A stretch of 64,000 bases of DNA from G020353115 sp964640125. Its GTDB lineage: Bacteria > Bacteroidota > Bacteroidia > Bacteroidales > VadinHA17. The first letter of the stretch is position 1, and every line of letters starts with the position of its first letter. Of this stretch, positions 24,342 through 33,378 are shown in pieces. The notes under the pieces are model-generated. The model saw nothing but the letters and a program-made list of their open reading frames with translations. It was not told the DNA's origin and searched no databases. The position numbers and the translations under genes are program-made. The DNA lies in contig CAZXGG010000008.1 of assembly GCA_964640125.1 (NCBI GenBank), positions 1 through 64,000 on the forward strand, in the 5' to 3' direction.

Positions 24342-25064
24342 ATGGGTAAATTCGCGAAATGGATTGGAGGAGGATTGGGATGGGCTTTCCTTGGGCCAAT
24401 TGGCGGATTAATTGGTTTTGCCCTGGGTTCACTTTTTGATAATGTTTCCAGTCAGCAAATGGTAACCGGAGATAGAAGAACGACCTCCGGTGCTTTTGCT
24501 ATGAGTTTGCTGGTTCTGGTCGCAGCCGTCATGAAAGCCGACGGCAAAGTTCTTCGGTCAGAGCTGGATTACGTGAAGAAATTTTTCCTTCAGAATTTTG
24601 GGGCGGATACTTCAAAGGAAGCCATCGTGATGCTGCGGGATCTTTTAAAACAACAGATTCCAGTTCAGGATGTTTGTCGTCAGATCCGGCAGAACCTGGA
24701 TTATTCCGCACGGTTACAGTTATTGCATTTTCTCTTTGGAGTTGCCAAAGCAGACGGACAGGTACATTCTTCAGAGCAACGAACCATTGAACTGCTTGCC
24801 GGATACCTGGGTATTTCTTTAAAAGATATAGAATCGATAAAATCCATGTTCGTTCCACAAACCGATTCTGCCTATAAGATTCTTGAAATTGATAGAGGTG
24901 CTACTGATGAAGAGGTGAAAAAGGCATACCGGAAAATGGCAAAAAAATACCATCCGGATAAGGTTAGCCACCTTGGTGAAGATTTCCAGCAGGCTGCCAA
25001 CGATAAATTCAAGAAAGTAAATGAAGCATACGAAACGATAAAACGGCAAAGAAAGATTGCCTGA
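24342..25064 (+). CDS. DjlA-like co-chaperone (TerB plus C-terminal J domain)
   Basis: It has 240 residues. A Gly-rich hydrophobic N-terminus (GGLGWAFLGPIGGLIGFALG) resembles the DjlA membrane anchor. A TerB-like helical domain (about 45-160, with AAVMKADGKVLRSELDYVKK and VAKADGQVHSSEQ) and a C-terminal J domain (about 178-240) follow. The J domain keeps the HPD motif (KKYHPDKV) needed to stimulate DnaK. This is the type III DnaJ layout of DjlA, which acts with DnaK at the inner membrane. Confidence 0.9.
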   Translation: MGKFAKWIGGGLGWAFLGPIGGLIGFALGSLFDNVSSQQMVTGDRRTTSGAFAMSLLVLVAAVMKADGKVLRSELDYVKKFFLQNFGADTSKEAIVMLRDLLKQQIPVQDVCRQIRQNLDYSARLQLLHFLFGVAKADGQVHSSEQRTIELLAGYLGISLKDIESIKSMFVPQTDSAYKILEIDRGATDEEVKKAYRKMAKKYHPDKVSHLGEDFQQAANDKFKKVNEAYETIKRQRKIA

Positions 25065-25093
25065 TCGGATGAGTTTTTTTAAAATATGAAATT

Positions 25094-25696
25094 ATGGAAC
25101 TAAAGGATATTTTAGCTATTTCTGGTTATCCGGGACTCTTTAAATTTGTTTCCCAGGGTAGAAATGCCATCATTGTTGAGAATTTAGAAACCAAGAAGCG
25201 CATGAGTGCATTTGGTTCTGAACGGATTAGCTCGCTGGAGGAGATCTCAGTCTATACCGATGAAGAAGACCTGCCGCTTGTTGATGTGTTTAAAAAGATT
25301 TTTGAAAAGGAGGGAAATAAACCAACCATTGATCCCAAATCCGCACCGGAGAAACTGAAAAGCTATTTTTCTGAAATTATTCCTGGCTATGACAGGGATC
25401 GTGTATATACCTCGGATATTAAGAAAATTTTGACATGGTATAACCTGATGCATGAACTGAAGATGGTGAAGTTTGACGAGGAAGAGGAAAAGGTAGCTGA
25501 GAAGCAGGATTCAGAAGGGAAAAAAGCCGGTGATCAGGTACCTGCTGCCATGAAGAAAACCTCAGTAAGTAAAGGTGCAGACCAGGCAAAGAAAGCCTCC
25601 GGGAAAAAAACTGAAGGCCAGGTGAAAAAATCCGCTGTAAGTAAAGCGAGAACCCAGTCAGCAAAAACCGTGAAAAAAGGAACATCCGGAAAGTAA
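25094..25696 (+). CDS. DUF5606 protein with a Lys/Ala-rich tail
   Basis: It has 200 residues. The N-terminal ~135 residues match the Bacteroidota DUF5606 domain (LKDILAISGYPGLFKFVSQG, RMSAFGSERISSLEEISVYT, DIKKILTWYNLMHELKMVKF). The last ~65 residues are a low-complexity tail rich in Lys, Ala, Ser and Gly, similar in style to nucleic-acid-binding tails. The function is unknown; the basic tail suggests nucleic-acid contact. Confidence 0.85.
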   Translation: MELKDILAISGYPGLFKFVSQGRNAIIVENLETKKRMSAFGSERISSLEEISVYTDEEDLPLVDVFKKIFEKEGNKPTIDPKSAPEKLKSYFSEIIPGYDRDRVYTSDIKKILTWYNLMHELKMVKFDEEEEKVAEKQDSEGKKAGDQVPAAMKKTSVSKGADQAKKASGKKTEGQVKKSAVSKARTQSAKTVKKGTSGK

Positions 25697-25708
25697 CATT
25701 CCCATACC

Positions 25709-25977
25709 ATGAAGCCTGGCCACATTAAACCGGCACCAAAACGCATCTTTCTGCCGAACACTTTCCGTTATATGAAAGCAATATCCCGTTTATATTTATG
25801 AATGCCACGGGTAATCTCCGGGATCTTGAGACGATGATGCATGAGAGTGGCCATGCCATTCATTCCTTTTTATCAAAAGAATTGGAGCTTGTCGATTTTA
25901 ATTTCTCAGGTGAGTATGTCCGGGAGTTGATGAAGCTTGTATCCGGTGAACTGGAAAAACTAGATCACTCAGGGTAA
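25709..25977 (+). pseudogene. Remnant of an M3 oligoendopeptidase F gene
   Basis: Three pieces of one protein are recognisable. From ATG 25709, one frame reads MKPGHIKPAPKRIFLPNTF, like the start of Bacteroidota M3 peptidases. A second frame then reads YESNIPFIFMNATGNLRDLE followed by TMMHESGHAIHSFLSKELEL (about 25780-25900). That includes the HExGH zinc motif, though its position 3 is Ser where Gly is usual. The same frame continues directly into NFSGEYVRELMKLVSGELEK, which resembles the C-terminal end of the enzyme, and stops at 25977. Several hundred codons are missing at two junctions and the frame changes at the first. It overlaps the 3' end of mazG by 9 bp. No active enzyme can be made. 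Confidence 0.75.
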
Positions 25978-26933
25978 CGGTTTGTTCAGGACTTTTTTTG
26001 CTTCTTCCCATAACGTATCCATTTCATCCATGCTGAGTTCCTTGAGTGTTTTGCCGTTTTGATGAGCTGTCTTTTCCAGGTAGTTAAAACGTTCAATGAA
26101 TTTGATGTTAGTTCTTTCCAGTGCATTTTCCGGATCGATGCCATAGAGTCGGGCTGCATTGATGATGGTAAAAAACAGATCGCCGAATTCCTCCTCGATT
26201 TTTTGGTAGGATTCCGGATTGTTATCCCGAGTCCCTTTTGTTTTTTTCAATTCTTTTTGTAGCTCACTGACCTCTTCATCCAGTTTTTCCCAGATCTGTT
26301 CTTNNNNNNNNNNNNNNNNNNNNNNNNNNNNNNNNNNNNNNNNNNNNNNNNNNNNNNNNNNNNNNNNNNNNNNNNNNNNNNNNNNNNNNNNNNNNNNNNN
26401 NNNAATTCTTTTTGTAGCTCACTGACCTCTTCATCCAGTTTTTCCCAGATCTGTTCTTTCACTTCCCAATCAAATCCCACTCCCCTGACTTTTTCCTGGA
26501 TACGGTTGGCTTTGACTAATGCGGGCAATGATTTGGGAACACCTCCCAGAACCGTACGGTTCCCCTGTCGAAGTTTTAACTCTTCCCAATTCTGCTTTAC
26601 CTCATCTGCATTGCCAACCTTCACATCACCAAAGATATGAGGATGTCTGTAAACCAGTTTCTGGTTAATTGTTTCAATTACATCAAGGATATCAAAATCT
26701 CCCGTTTCAGAACCTATTTTCGAATAGAATACAATGTGCAGAAGAAGGTCACCCAGCTCATCTTTCATATCCTCAGTCTCTTCTTTAATAATGGCATCAG
26801 CCAATTCGTAGGTTTCTTCGATGGTCAGTCTACGAAGTGATTCAAAGGTTTGTTCTTTATCCCAGGGACACTCTGCTCTTAACCGGTCCATGATTGTCAA
26901 CAGTTCTCCAAATGCCTCTAATGTTTTTTTCAT
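25969..26933 (-). CDS. mazG: Nucleoside triphosphate pyrophosphohydrolase MazG (interrupted only by an assembly gap)
   Basis: It hydrolyses (d)NTPs to monophosphates and PPi. Two MazG domains are visible: residues about 20-100 (CPWDKEQTFESLRRLTIEET, ELGDLLLHIVFYSKIG) and a second after the gap (IEEEFGDLFFTIINAARLYG). The 100-N gap is flanked by the same 55 nt. Removing 155 nt leaves 810 nt, exactly 270 codons, in one frame and of normal MazG length. The gene is therefore almost surely intact (269 residues). Its ATG overlaps the stop of the SAM hydrolase gene. Confidence 0.9.
26304..26403. other. Assembly gap (100 N) inside mazG with a 55-nt duplicated flank
   Basis: 26249-26303 and 26404-26458 are identical (55 nt). 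Merging them restores the mazG frame. Confidence 0.95.
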
Positions 26934-27742
26934 TTCCTGGACTTATTGCTTTTTTGAGATGTTTTTTTATCCTTGAAAGATATTCTGATAGAAGAACCCG
27001 GGCTCAGGTTCAGAAGGCTTGCTGCATTGCCATTATTAATAGCAATTTCAAGCAGGTTCAGGGAATTGAACAGAGCCAGGATCTCCCCGGTGGAGGTTTC
27101 GCCATATTTTTTATTCAGTTTGTTGATCATATAGTGATTGCTTGTTACCAGGATTTCGAACGGTCGTCCTTTGCCCACGCGATCGAACAGATCGCGAGTG
27201 ATGTTGGTAATGGCATTCTGATAGGAATCGATGTAGATGACACTGCCGGTTATAACCGAATCGTCTATAGCTGCCCGTAAGGGGACACGTTTAGAAAGTT
27301 GGCCAAGTGGTTTCCCGAGTTCTGATATTTTTTTCCCTGCAGCGAGATGGCAAGCTGCTTTCGCAAATATAAAAAGGGATGGGAAGCTGGAGTCTTCATT
27401 TTCCATTTTGATTTGTACGATTGCTTCCGGTTCCTTGTTGATGATCAGTCCGAATATTCCATTGTCGCAGCTGATAAAGTAATGACCATCTGCTTTTACG
27501 GCAACGTACGGATTATCCGATGAAGAAACCGTGTTTACTGCAATCACATGGACACTTCCCTTTGGATAATGGTGATAACAATTTTTCAGGATGAATGCAG
27601 CATGCGCTAAATTGAAATTGGGTATCTGATGTGAAATGTCAATTAAAGTAATGCCGGGTTCGAGACTAATAATTTTACCTTTAAGGGCCCCGAGGTAAAA
27701 ATCATTCAAATTCCAATCGGATGTAAGGGTAACAACTGGCAT
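26930..27742 (-). CDS. SAM hydroxide adenosyltransferase (DUF62 family)
   Basis: It has 270 residues. The family splits S-adenosylmethionine into adenosine and methionine with water as nucleophile, and is related to fluorinases and chlorinases. The start VVTLTSDWNLNDFYLGALKG and the ITLIDISHQIPNFNLAHAAF segment carry the conserved Asp residues, and the C-terminal domain has RVPLRAAIDDSVITGSVIYI. It lacks the fluorinase-type loop, so hydrolysis is expected. The gene overlaps mazG by 4 nt (ATGA), so the two nucleotide-cleaving enzymes are co-translated. Confidence 0.9.
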   Translation of the reverse strand: MPVVTLTSDWNLNDFYLGALKGKIISLEPGITLIDISHQIPNFNLAHAAFILKNCYHHYPKGSVHVIAVNTVSSSDNPYVAVKADGHYFISCDNGIFGLIINKEPEAIVQIKMENEDSSFPSLFIFAKAACHLAAGKKISELGKPLGQLSKRVPLRAAIDDSVITGSVIYIDSYQNAITNITRDLFDRVGKGRPFEILVTSNHYMINKLNKKYGETSTGEILALFNSLNLLEIAINNGNAASLLNLSPGSSIRISFKDKKTSQKSNKSRK

Positions 27743-27834
27743 TATTGCTAAAAACTTCAGTCAAAAGTTATTAATTCAGCGAAAAATCAGCTTACTTTGT
27801 ACAGCTTAAAAGTAATCAATATTATGGATTTATC

Positions 27835-28800
27835 GTGAATGAGAAGATCATATATTTGGAGTCAATTGACCCGGTTGAGCTATTCGGAGTAAACAACGTG
27901 AACCTTGACAGGATCAGGGGTTTCTTTCCAAAATTAAAATTCATTGCCAGGGGGAATGAACTCAAGATAATTGGTGCTGAAGAAGAGATTGTTGATTTCG
28001 AAAAGAGCTTCGGTGTGATTATGGATTTCTATCTTAATTATAACCGGCTTGAGAAAGAGGATCTTGAACAGCTTCTGTTTGATCCGTCCCATCGGTTGCT
28101 GGCATCAAATGGTGATTTTAAGGAGCCCCTTGTATATGGAAGTACCGGCAAGCCGATATTTGCCAGGACGGTAAACCAGGTGCGACTGGTGAAGGAGTAT
28201 GCAAACAATGACCTTCTGATGGCAGTTGGACCGGCAGGAACCGGAAAAACCTATACAGCGATTGCGCTTGCAGTAAGGGCATTACGAAATAAACAGGTAA
28301 AGCGAATCGTCTTAACCAGACCTGCTGTTGAAGCGGGAGAACACCTTGGTTTTTTGCCGGGCGATCTGAAAGAAAAACTGGACCCTTACCTTCAGCCCCT
28401 GTACGATGCACTGAATGACATGATTCCATCCAAGAAACTGGCAAGCAACATCGAAGATGGTACTATTCACATTGCTCCATTGGCATTTATGAGAGGCCGT
28501 ACACTGGAAAATGCTTTTGTAATCCTTGATGAAGGACAGAATACAACCGTAAATCAAATAAAAATGTTCCTCACGAGGATGGGACAGAGCTCAAAATTCA
28601 TTGTGACCGGTGATATTACACAGATTGACCTGCCCTTTCGGAGAGACTCAGGATTGTTGCAGGCTATGCGGATACTGAAGAACATCGAGGGCATTTCACT
28701 GGTTGAATTCGATGAGCGGGATATTGTCAGGCACCGACTTGTGAAACAAATTGTCAAGGCCTATAACAATTCGGAAAATGATGAAAATATTAAAACATAA
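27835..28800 (+). CDS. PhoH-family ATPase
   Basis: It has 321 residues starting at GTG 27835, as the nearby ATG at 27822 is out of frame and soon stops. The N-terminal ~110 residues form a KH-like region, then a RecA-like ATPase follows with Walker A GPAGTGKTYTA (about 132-142), TRPAVEAGEHLGFLPGDL, and Walker B FVILDEGQNTT (about 226-236). PhoH proteins are cytoplasmic ATPases linked to RNA handling and often sit beside ybeY. Here purC follows after 11 bp. Confidence 0.92.
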   Translation: MNEKIIYLESIDPVELFGVNNVNLDRIRGFFPKLKFIARGNELKIIGAEEEIVDFEKSFGVIMDFYLNYNRLEKEDLEQLLFDPSHRLLASNGDFKEPLVYGSTGKPIFARTVNQVRLVKEYANNDLLMAVGPAGTGKTYTAIALAVRALRNKQVKRIVLTRPAVEAGEHLGFLPGDLKEKLDPYLQPLYDALNDMIPSKKLASNIEDGTIHIAPLAFMRGRTLENAFVILDEGQNTTVNQIKMFLTRMGQSSKFIVTGDITQIDLPFRRDSGLLQAMRILKNIEGISLVEFDERDIVRHRLVKQIVKAYNNSENDENIKT

Positions 28801-28811
28801 AAACGGATTTT

Positions 28812-29762
28812 ATGGAAAAAGCAATTGTAACAACCAATTTTAGTTTCCCGGGACAGCAAAGTGTATATCATGGAAAAGTGAGGGATGTATATAACATTCA
28901 GGATACCTATTTGTTGATGGTTGTCTCTGACCGGATTTCTGCATTTGATGTCGTCCTGCCAAAAGGCATTCCGTTTAAGGGGCAGGTATTGAATCAGATC
29001 GCCTCTAAATTTCTTGACTTAACAAGCGACATTGTCCCAAACTGGAAAATTGCCAGTCCGGATCCCATGGTAACGGTTGGTCACTATGTTGAACCCTATG
29101 AAGTTGAAATGGTGATCAGAGGATACCTGACCGGTCATGCATGGAGAGAATACAGGTCTGGTAAACGGGAACTTTGTGGTATTCCACTACCGGAAGGCAT
29201 GAAGGAAAATGAGCAATTTCCGGAGCCAATCATAACCCCTACAACAAAAGCGAAAGAAGGACACGATGAGGATATATCAAGGGAGCAGATCATTTCCCGG
29301 GGCCTGGTTGCGGAAGCAGAATACCGGTTGCTGGAGGAGTATACCCGAAAATTGTTTCAACGGGGAAATGAAATGGCTGCTGATAAGGGTCTGATCCTGG
29401 TTGATACAAAATATGAGTTCGGAAGGAAAGATGGTCAAATTTACCTGATCGATGAAATACACACACCCGATTCGTCCCGCTATTTTTATCTGGAAGGATA
29501 TGCCGAACGCCTGGCCAAGGGAGAACCCCAGAGACAGCTTTCGAAAGAATTTGTCCGGCAATGGCTTATCGAAAACGGATTCCAGGGGAAAGAAGGACAG
29601 AAAATACCGGAAATGACCGAAGAATTCGTGAACCTGGTATCGGAACGGTACATTGAGCTGTATGAGAACATTACCGGTGAACGGTTTGAACGGGCAGAAT
29701 CGGCTTCCGTTCATGAACGCATCGAAAGAAATGCAAACGAGTTCCTGGAAAAAATGGGATGA
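28812..29762 (+). CDS. purC: SAICAR synthase (purine synthesis)
   Basis: It ligates aspartate to CAIR with ATP in de novo purine synthesis. It has 316 residues, the long form similar in length to yeast Ade1. It has GKVRDVYNIQD, VSDRISAFDVVLPKGIPFKG, GYLTGHAWREY and PTTKAKEGHDEDIS with the expected order. It is 11 bp behind phoH and probably shares its transcript. A heptamer array starts right after the stop and runs into an assembly gap. Confidence 0.96.
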   Translation: MEKAIVTTNFSFPGQQSVYHGKVRDVYNIQDTYLLMVVSDRISAFDVVLPKGIPFKGQVLNQIASKFLDLTSDIVPNWKIASPDPMVTVGHYVEPYEVEMVIRGYLTGHAWREYRSGKRELCGIPLPEGMKENEQFPEPIITPTTKAKEGHDEDISREQIISRGLVAEAEYRLLEEYTRKLFQRGNEMAADKGLILVDTKYEFGRKDGQIYLIDEIHTPDSSRYFYLEGYAERLAKGEPQRQLSKEFVRQWLIENGFQGKEGQKIPEMTEEFVNLVSERYIELYENITGERFERAESASVHERIERNANEFLEKMG

Positions 29763-29763
29763 T

Positions 29764-29793
29764 AGAGTTCAGAGTACAGGGTACAGAGTTCAG
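29764..29793 (+). repeat. Period-7 tandem array after the purC stop
   Basis: Beginning one base after the TGA, the units read AGAGTTC, AGAGTAC, AGGGTAC, AGAGTTC, AG, and the array is then cut by the assembly gap. Confidence 0.8.
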
Positions 29794-29893
29794 NNNNNNN
29801 NNNNNNNNNNNNNNNNNNNNNNNNNNNNNNNNNNNNNNNNNNNNNNNNNNNNNNNNNNNNNNNNNNNNNNNNNNNNNNNNNNNNNNNNNNNNN
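29794..29893. other. Assembly gap (100 N)
   Basis: Exactly 100 N between a heptamer array and a palindromic module (CTTCCTTCGGGAG near 29930). No duplicated flank is seen, so the gap size is unknown. The remaining non-coding sequence to 30114 contains no credible gene. Confidence 0.95.
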
Positions 29894-30114
29894 CGGCAGG
29901 CAAGGCGATAGTCACACACTGGTTAGTTGCTTCCTTCGGGAGCGTTATTAATGGTTATTAGGTTATTCCGTCGTCGCTAACTCCCCCCCGCCAAAGGCGG
30001 ATACGGACTTCAAGAATGCAAAGACGGAAAAAGTAGGGTGTCTGATATTACAAACTGGAAAATCCCCTTAAAATCTTACCGTTATTATATATACCAGAGG
30101 GGATTACATGAAAC

Positions 30115-30183
30115 GTATCAACTTATTAACGTATCAACGTATAAACTGTTAACCATTACCATTTTCCCTTTAACCATTAACAT
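30115..30183 (-). repeat. Period-8 then period-7 tandem array ending at a stop codon
   Basis: Plus-strand octamers GTATCAAC, TTATTAAC, GTATCAAC, GTATAAAC (30115-30146) are followed by heptamers TTAACCA, TTACCAT, TTTCCCT, TTAACCA, TTAACAT (30149-30183). The array ends at the base next to the stop codon of the minus-strand gene (30184). Confidence 0.75.
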
Positions 30184-31254
30184 TCACCCCTTATCGACAA
30201 ACCGTTTAACAAATTTCCGGATATGATCCTCGATTATGGGTAGTTCTTTGAACGGTTTTCTGCAGTATACCTTTTTTTCTCTCAACTCCTCAATGGTCTC
30301 TTCCTGGCCGGATTTAAAATTCAATTGTTTCTCTGTTACATGAAGGATCAATGGCAATTCTTCAAATGCAAAACCATAAAGTCGTTTCAACATGGTTTCC
30401 TTGTCTCCCATGATTCCAAGCTCCTGCAGTGCGGAATTGAATTGTTCTGATTCTTCGAAACCTCTTTCTTTCCTGTAATAGAGGTCTTTTCGCTGGTGAA
30501 ACAGCTCGATCTGGATTGGATTTAGTGCCCTTGCCATATCCAGGATAAACTCAACAAAACGATGGTACAGGTATTCAATTTTCCCGGTTTCACCGGGTAG
30601 TAGAAAATGAAAATTTGCGGAACTTCTGAACCACATTCGTTCTTTCTTGATGTATTCATACCGTTCGGTATTCGGGTCAAGCAATTCCCTGGCTTTGGGT
30701 AGAAGGTTGCGCGGTTCTGTTATATTTTTCTTTTCAATATAGAGATCGATCAGCTTAATCAGGATGTCGTAATGGTCGTAATTAACAATTACTGTTTCGA
30801 GGTATTTCTCCAGATAATCAATAGCATCGTCGATGTTTTGAGACCTGATAAGTTCAGCCATGGTGATGTGCAGGGCAAGGAAATATGGATCACCCTGCGG
30901 TTTTTTTTGAATGATTCCTTCCAGGTATTGGTGGGCTTCGTCAAAAGGGATTGATTCATCCCTTTTCATGTAAGGGATAAGCTTATTCATGCACGTTACC
31001 AGTGCTGTATTTCCCTCTCTAAGGTACGCTTCAGCAATTTTTTTCAGGAAAGTCACGGCTTCTGAATAACCTTTTTCCTTTCTGATGCTGGTGGCTTTTA
31101 TCATCAGTTTGTGTACATCTTCTTCCGGATGTTTATAGGTGGTGTGTGGAACGTCAGGTGAGTCTTCAAACTGGATTCTTACATCCTGATGAGTTTTAAC
31201 AGCATCTTTTTTTCCGGAACTCCATCGAAAAAGCTTTTTTAGAAACGAGATCAT
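30184..31254 (-). CDS. Uncharacterised helical-repeat (TPR-like) cytoplasmic protein
   Basis: It has 356 residues and no signal peptide. The first ~45 residues are basic and polar; the rest is alpha-helical with TPR-like pairs (GYSEAVTFLKKIAEAYLREG, NIDDAIDYLEKYLETVIVNY, ILIKLIDLYIEKKNITEPRN). The C-terminal third is not repeat-like and includes ERGFEESEQFNSALQELGIM. I do not recognise a named family. It is divergent from the LysM/periplasmic-binding gene. Confidence 0.8.
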   Translation of the reverse strand: MISFLKKLFRWSSGKKDAVKTHQDVRIQFEDSPDVPHTTYKHPEEDVHKLMIKATSIRKEKGYSEAVTFLKKIAEAYLREGNTALVTCMNKLIPYMKRDESIPFDEAHQYLEGIIQKKPQGDPYFLALHITMAELIRSQNIDDAIDYLEKYLETVIVNYDHYDILIKLIDLYIEKKNITEPRNLLPKARELLDPNTERYEYIKKERMWFRSSANFHFLLPGETGKIEYLYHRFVEFILDMARALNPIQIELFHQRKDLYYRKERGFEESEQFNSALQELGIMGDKETMLKRLYGFAFEELPLILHVTEKQLNFKSGQEETIEELREKKVYCRKPFKELPIIEDHIRKFVKRFVDKG

Positions 31255-31346
31255 GTCGGGTCACGTTAAGTAAATGAAGGACAAATTTGTAAATTACTTC
31301 TGAACAGAAAGATACAAATTAATCCGGGTATAATCAAATAGTACCT

Positions 31347-31378
31347 ATTGGATTTGGATTGATACTTTATTACCTTTG
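31347..31378 (+). promoter_or_regulatory. Probable promoter of the LysM/periplasmic-binding gene
   Basis: ATTG at 31347-31350, a 20-nt spacer and TACCTTTG at 31371-31378. The expected transcript start (about 31385) lies after the TTG at 31381, so translation should begin later. Confidence 0.5.
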
Positions 31379-31404
31379 CTTTGCAACCATTATTCATTAA
31401 GGTA

Positions 31405-33378
31405 TTGATAAAAAGCAGTTTATATCATAAAGTTCAGTCTGTATTGTTTCTATTATTGTTATTACTTGCAGTTGAGAACCCGGTTTGCACCCAGGACATC
31501 CCGGTTGAGATTAAAAAATCTACAGATAAAGTGATGATTGATGGCAAGGTCTATTACATTCACGTTGTCAGGGAGGGGCATACACTATACTCGATCAGCA
31601 AGGTTTATGGAATTTCACAGAAAGAGATATCCAGGGAAAACCCCACGGTAGTATTTGGGTTACGGGTTGGACAGGCACTTAAAATTCCGGCTGAACCAGT
31701 GCTTGAAGACGAGGAAGAACAGGTTGAACCGGAGAATTTTACCTATCATCCGATTCAGGAGAATGAAACCATCTACGCGCTGTCAAAGCGATACGGAGTG
31801 ACTGAGGAGGAGATCCTTGATCATAATCCTGACCTGGTCATTGATGACATTGATATTGGAACCGTAATTAAGATCCCAAAAAAGATTTTCACACCGGAAA
31901 AAGAATCGTTTGGTGCTGAAAGGGAACCCTTTGTTTATCACCGCGTAGAGAAGGGTGAAACCTTGTATTCCTTATCCAGAGAATACAATGTATCTATTCG
32001 CCAGATCCGGAAAGCGAATGTCCAGATGAAAGGAAGCCCGAAGGAGGGTGAATATCTTCGGATACTGGTCACCGAGGGAGATGGCGACGTCGTTAATCCC
32101 GTGCTGGAAGATGATCCCGATATTTTTTTGGTGGAGGATACAGCACAATTTACAGATGAAACACCACCCTCTTTTTATGGAAAATCAATAAATGTAGCTT
32201 TGATGCTTCCATTCTATTTGGATGAGAATGATGAGCGGGTAGTGATAGATACATCCGAGGTGGATGATTTCGGTAATGTAATTGAAAACGTCACAGAGCG
32301 GGGCGAGAATTGGATCTACCCGAGAAGCTTTAGCTACCTTGAGTTTTACGAGGGCGCCCTCCTGGCTGTTGAGTCACTTCAAGAAAGCGGGTTATCAATA
32401 AACTTTTCGGTATTTGACACGGAAAGGGATTCTGCCACGGTCCAGGGAATTATCGACAATGGTGATTTGCGTCAGATGGACCTTATCATTGGTCCGGCAT
32501 ATACACATAACCTGCGCCTGGTGGCAGAATATGGAGAGCAAAGGAGGATTCCGGTGATTTCTCCTCTGGCTTCCAGGAACATTCTACTTGACGAATGCCC
32601 ATACCTCTTTCAGGTAAGGCCAACCTTTGAAACAGAGATTGAAAAGCTTTCCGCTTTTATTTCGGGATTCTACGATAAAAATATTATCATGATCCATCCG
32701 GGGGATAGTCTCGAAGCGCCGCATGTTGATTTGCTAAAAAGAAGGCTTTTTTATAGGTTATCCTTTTATACTTTTTTTAGTGAGGTGGTTTTCAAAGAAG
32801 TTGTGTATAACGACGAGATTACAAAAAATGATTCGATCAACAGCATCGAACATGCACTATCCGGTGATGTGAAGAACATTGTCATTATACCGAGTGATAA
32901 AGAACCCTTTGTCAGCAACATGGTGTCCATATTGAATACTCTGTCGACTGATTATGAGATATTGTTGGTAGGATATCAGTCATGGCAAAGATTCCGGAAC
33001 ATTGAGCTACAGCATTTCTACAATCTCAACCTGCATATATGCACACCGTTCATACTGGATTATACCAGAGATGAGGTGAAGGAGTTTATCCGGTCTTTCA
33101 GGGAGTCTTTTCATAGTGAACCTGAACCGTTTAGTTTTGCATGGCAGGGACACGATATCACCTATTATTTTGTGACGGGTGTTGCACGGTATGGAAGGCG
33201 ATTCAGAAACTATACCACCAGGCACCAGGTTGATTTGCTCGAATCGGAATACATGTTCCGAAGAGGAAACAATCGTGGAGGTTTCGAAAACAAACAGATC
33301 CATTTGATCCAGTACAATCCGGATCTGGAAATTACAAAAGTTGCTACGGAAGAACAGGGCACCTGGGGGAACAGGTAA
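31405..33378 (+). CDS. Exported LysM protein with a type I periplasmic-binding domain
   Basis: Starting at TTG 31405 it has 657 residues. A signal peptide (VLFLLLLLLAVENPVC) is followed by three LysM domains (about 50-100, 115-165, 180-225; each begins like VREGHTLYSISKVYGIS, NETIYALSKRYGVTEEEI, KGETLYSLSREYNVS). A periplasmic-binding-protein type I fold follows to the end (INVALMLPFYLDEN, YLEFYEGALLAVESL, LIIGPAYTHNLRLVAEYGEQ). LysM binds peptidoglycan and the second half resembles amino-acid receptors or LpoA. A wall-bound sensor or regulator is plausible. No ATG precedes the signal; an earlier TTG at 31381 overlaps the promoter. Confidence 0.85.
   Translation: MIKSSLYHKVQSVLFLLLLLLAVENPVCTQDIPVEIKKSTDKVMIDGKVYYIHVVREGHTLYSISKVYGISQKEISRENPTVVFGLRVGQALKIPAEPVLEDEEEQVEPENFTYHPIQENETIYALSKRYGVTEEEILDHNPDLVIDDIDIGTVIKIPKKIFTPEKESFGAEREPFVYHRVEKGETLYSLSREYNVSIRQIRKANVQMKGSPKEGEYLRILVTEGDGDVVNPVLEDDPDIFLVEDTAQFTDETPPSFYGKSINVALMLPFYLDENDERVVIDTSEVDDFGNVIENVTERGENWIYPRSFSYLEFYEGALLAVESLQESGLSINFSVFDTERDSATVQGIIDNGDLRQMDLIIGPAYTHNLRLVAEYGEQRRIPVISPLASRNILLDECPYLFQVRPTFETEIEKLSAFISGFYDKNIIMIHPGDSLEAPHVDLLKRRLFYRLSFYTFFSEVVFKEVVYNDEITKNDSINSIEHALSGDVKNIVIIPSDKEPFVSNMVSILNTLSTDYEILLVGYQSWQRFRNIELQHFYNLNLHICTPFILDYTRDEVKEFIRSFRESFHSEPEPFSFAWQGHDITYYFVTGVARYGRRFRNYTTRHQVDLLESEYMFRRGNNRGGFENKQIHLIQYNPDLEITKVATEEQGTWGNR

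Noticed and set aside
26930..27742. Fluorinase or chlorinase-type halogenating enzyme
   Set aside because: It belongs to the same fold family, but nothing in the visible sequence shows the halogenase loop. SAM hydrolysis is the safer call.
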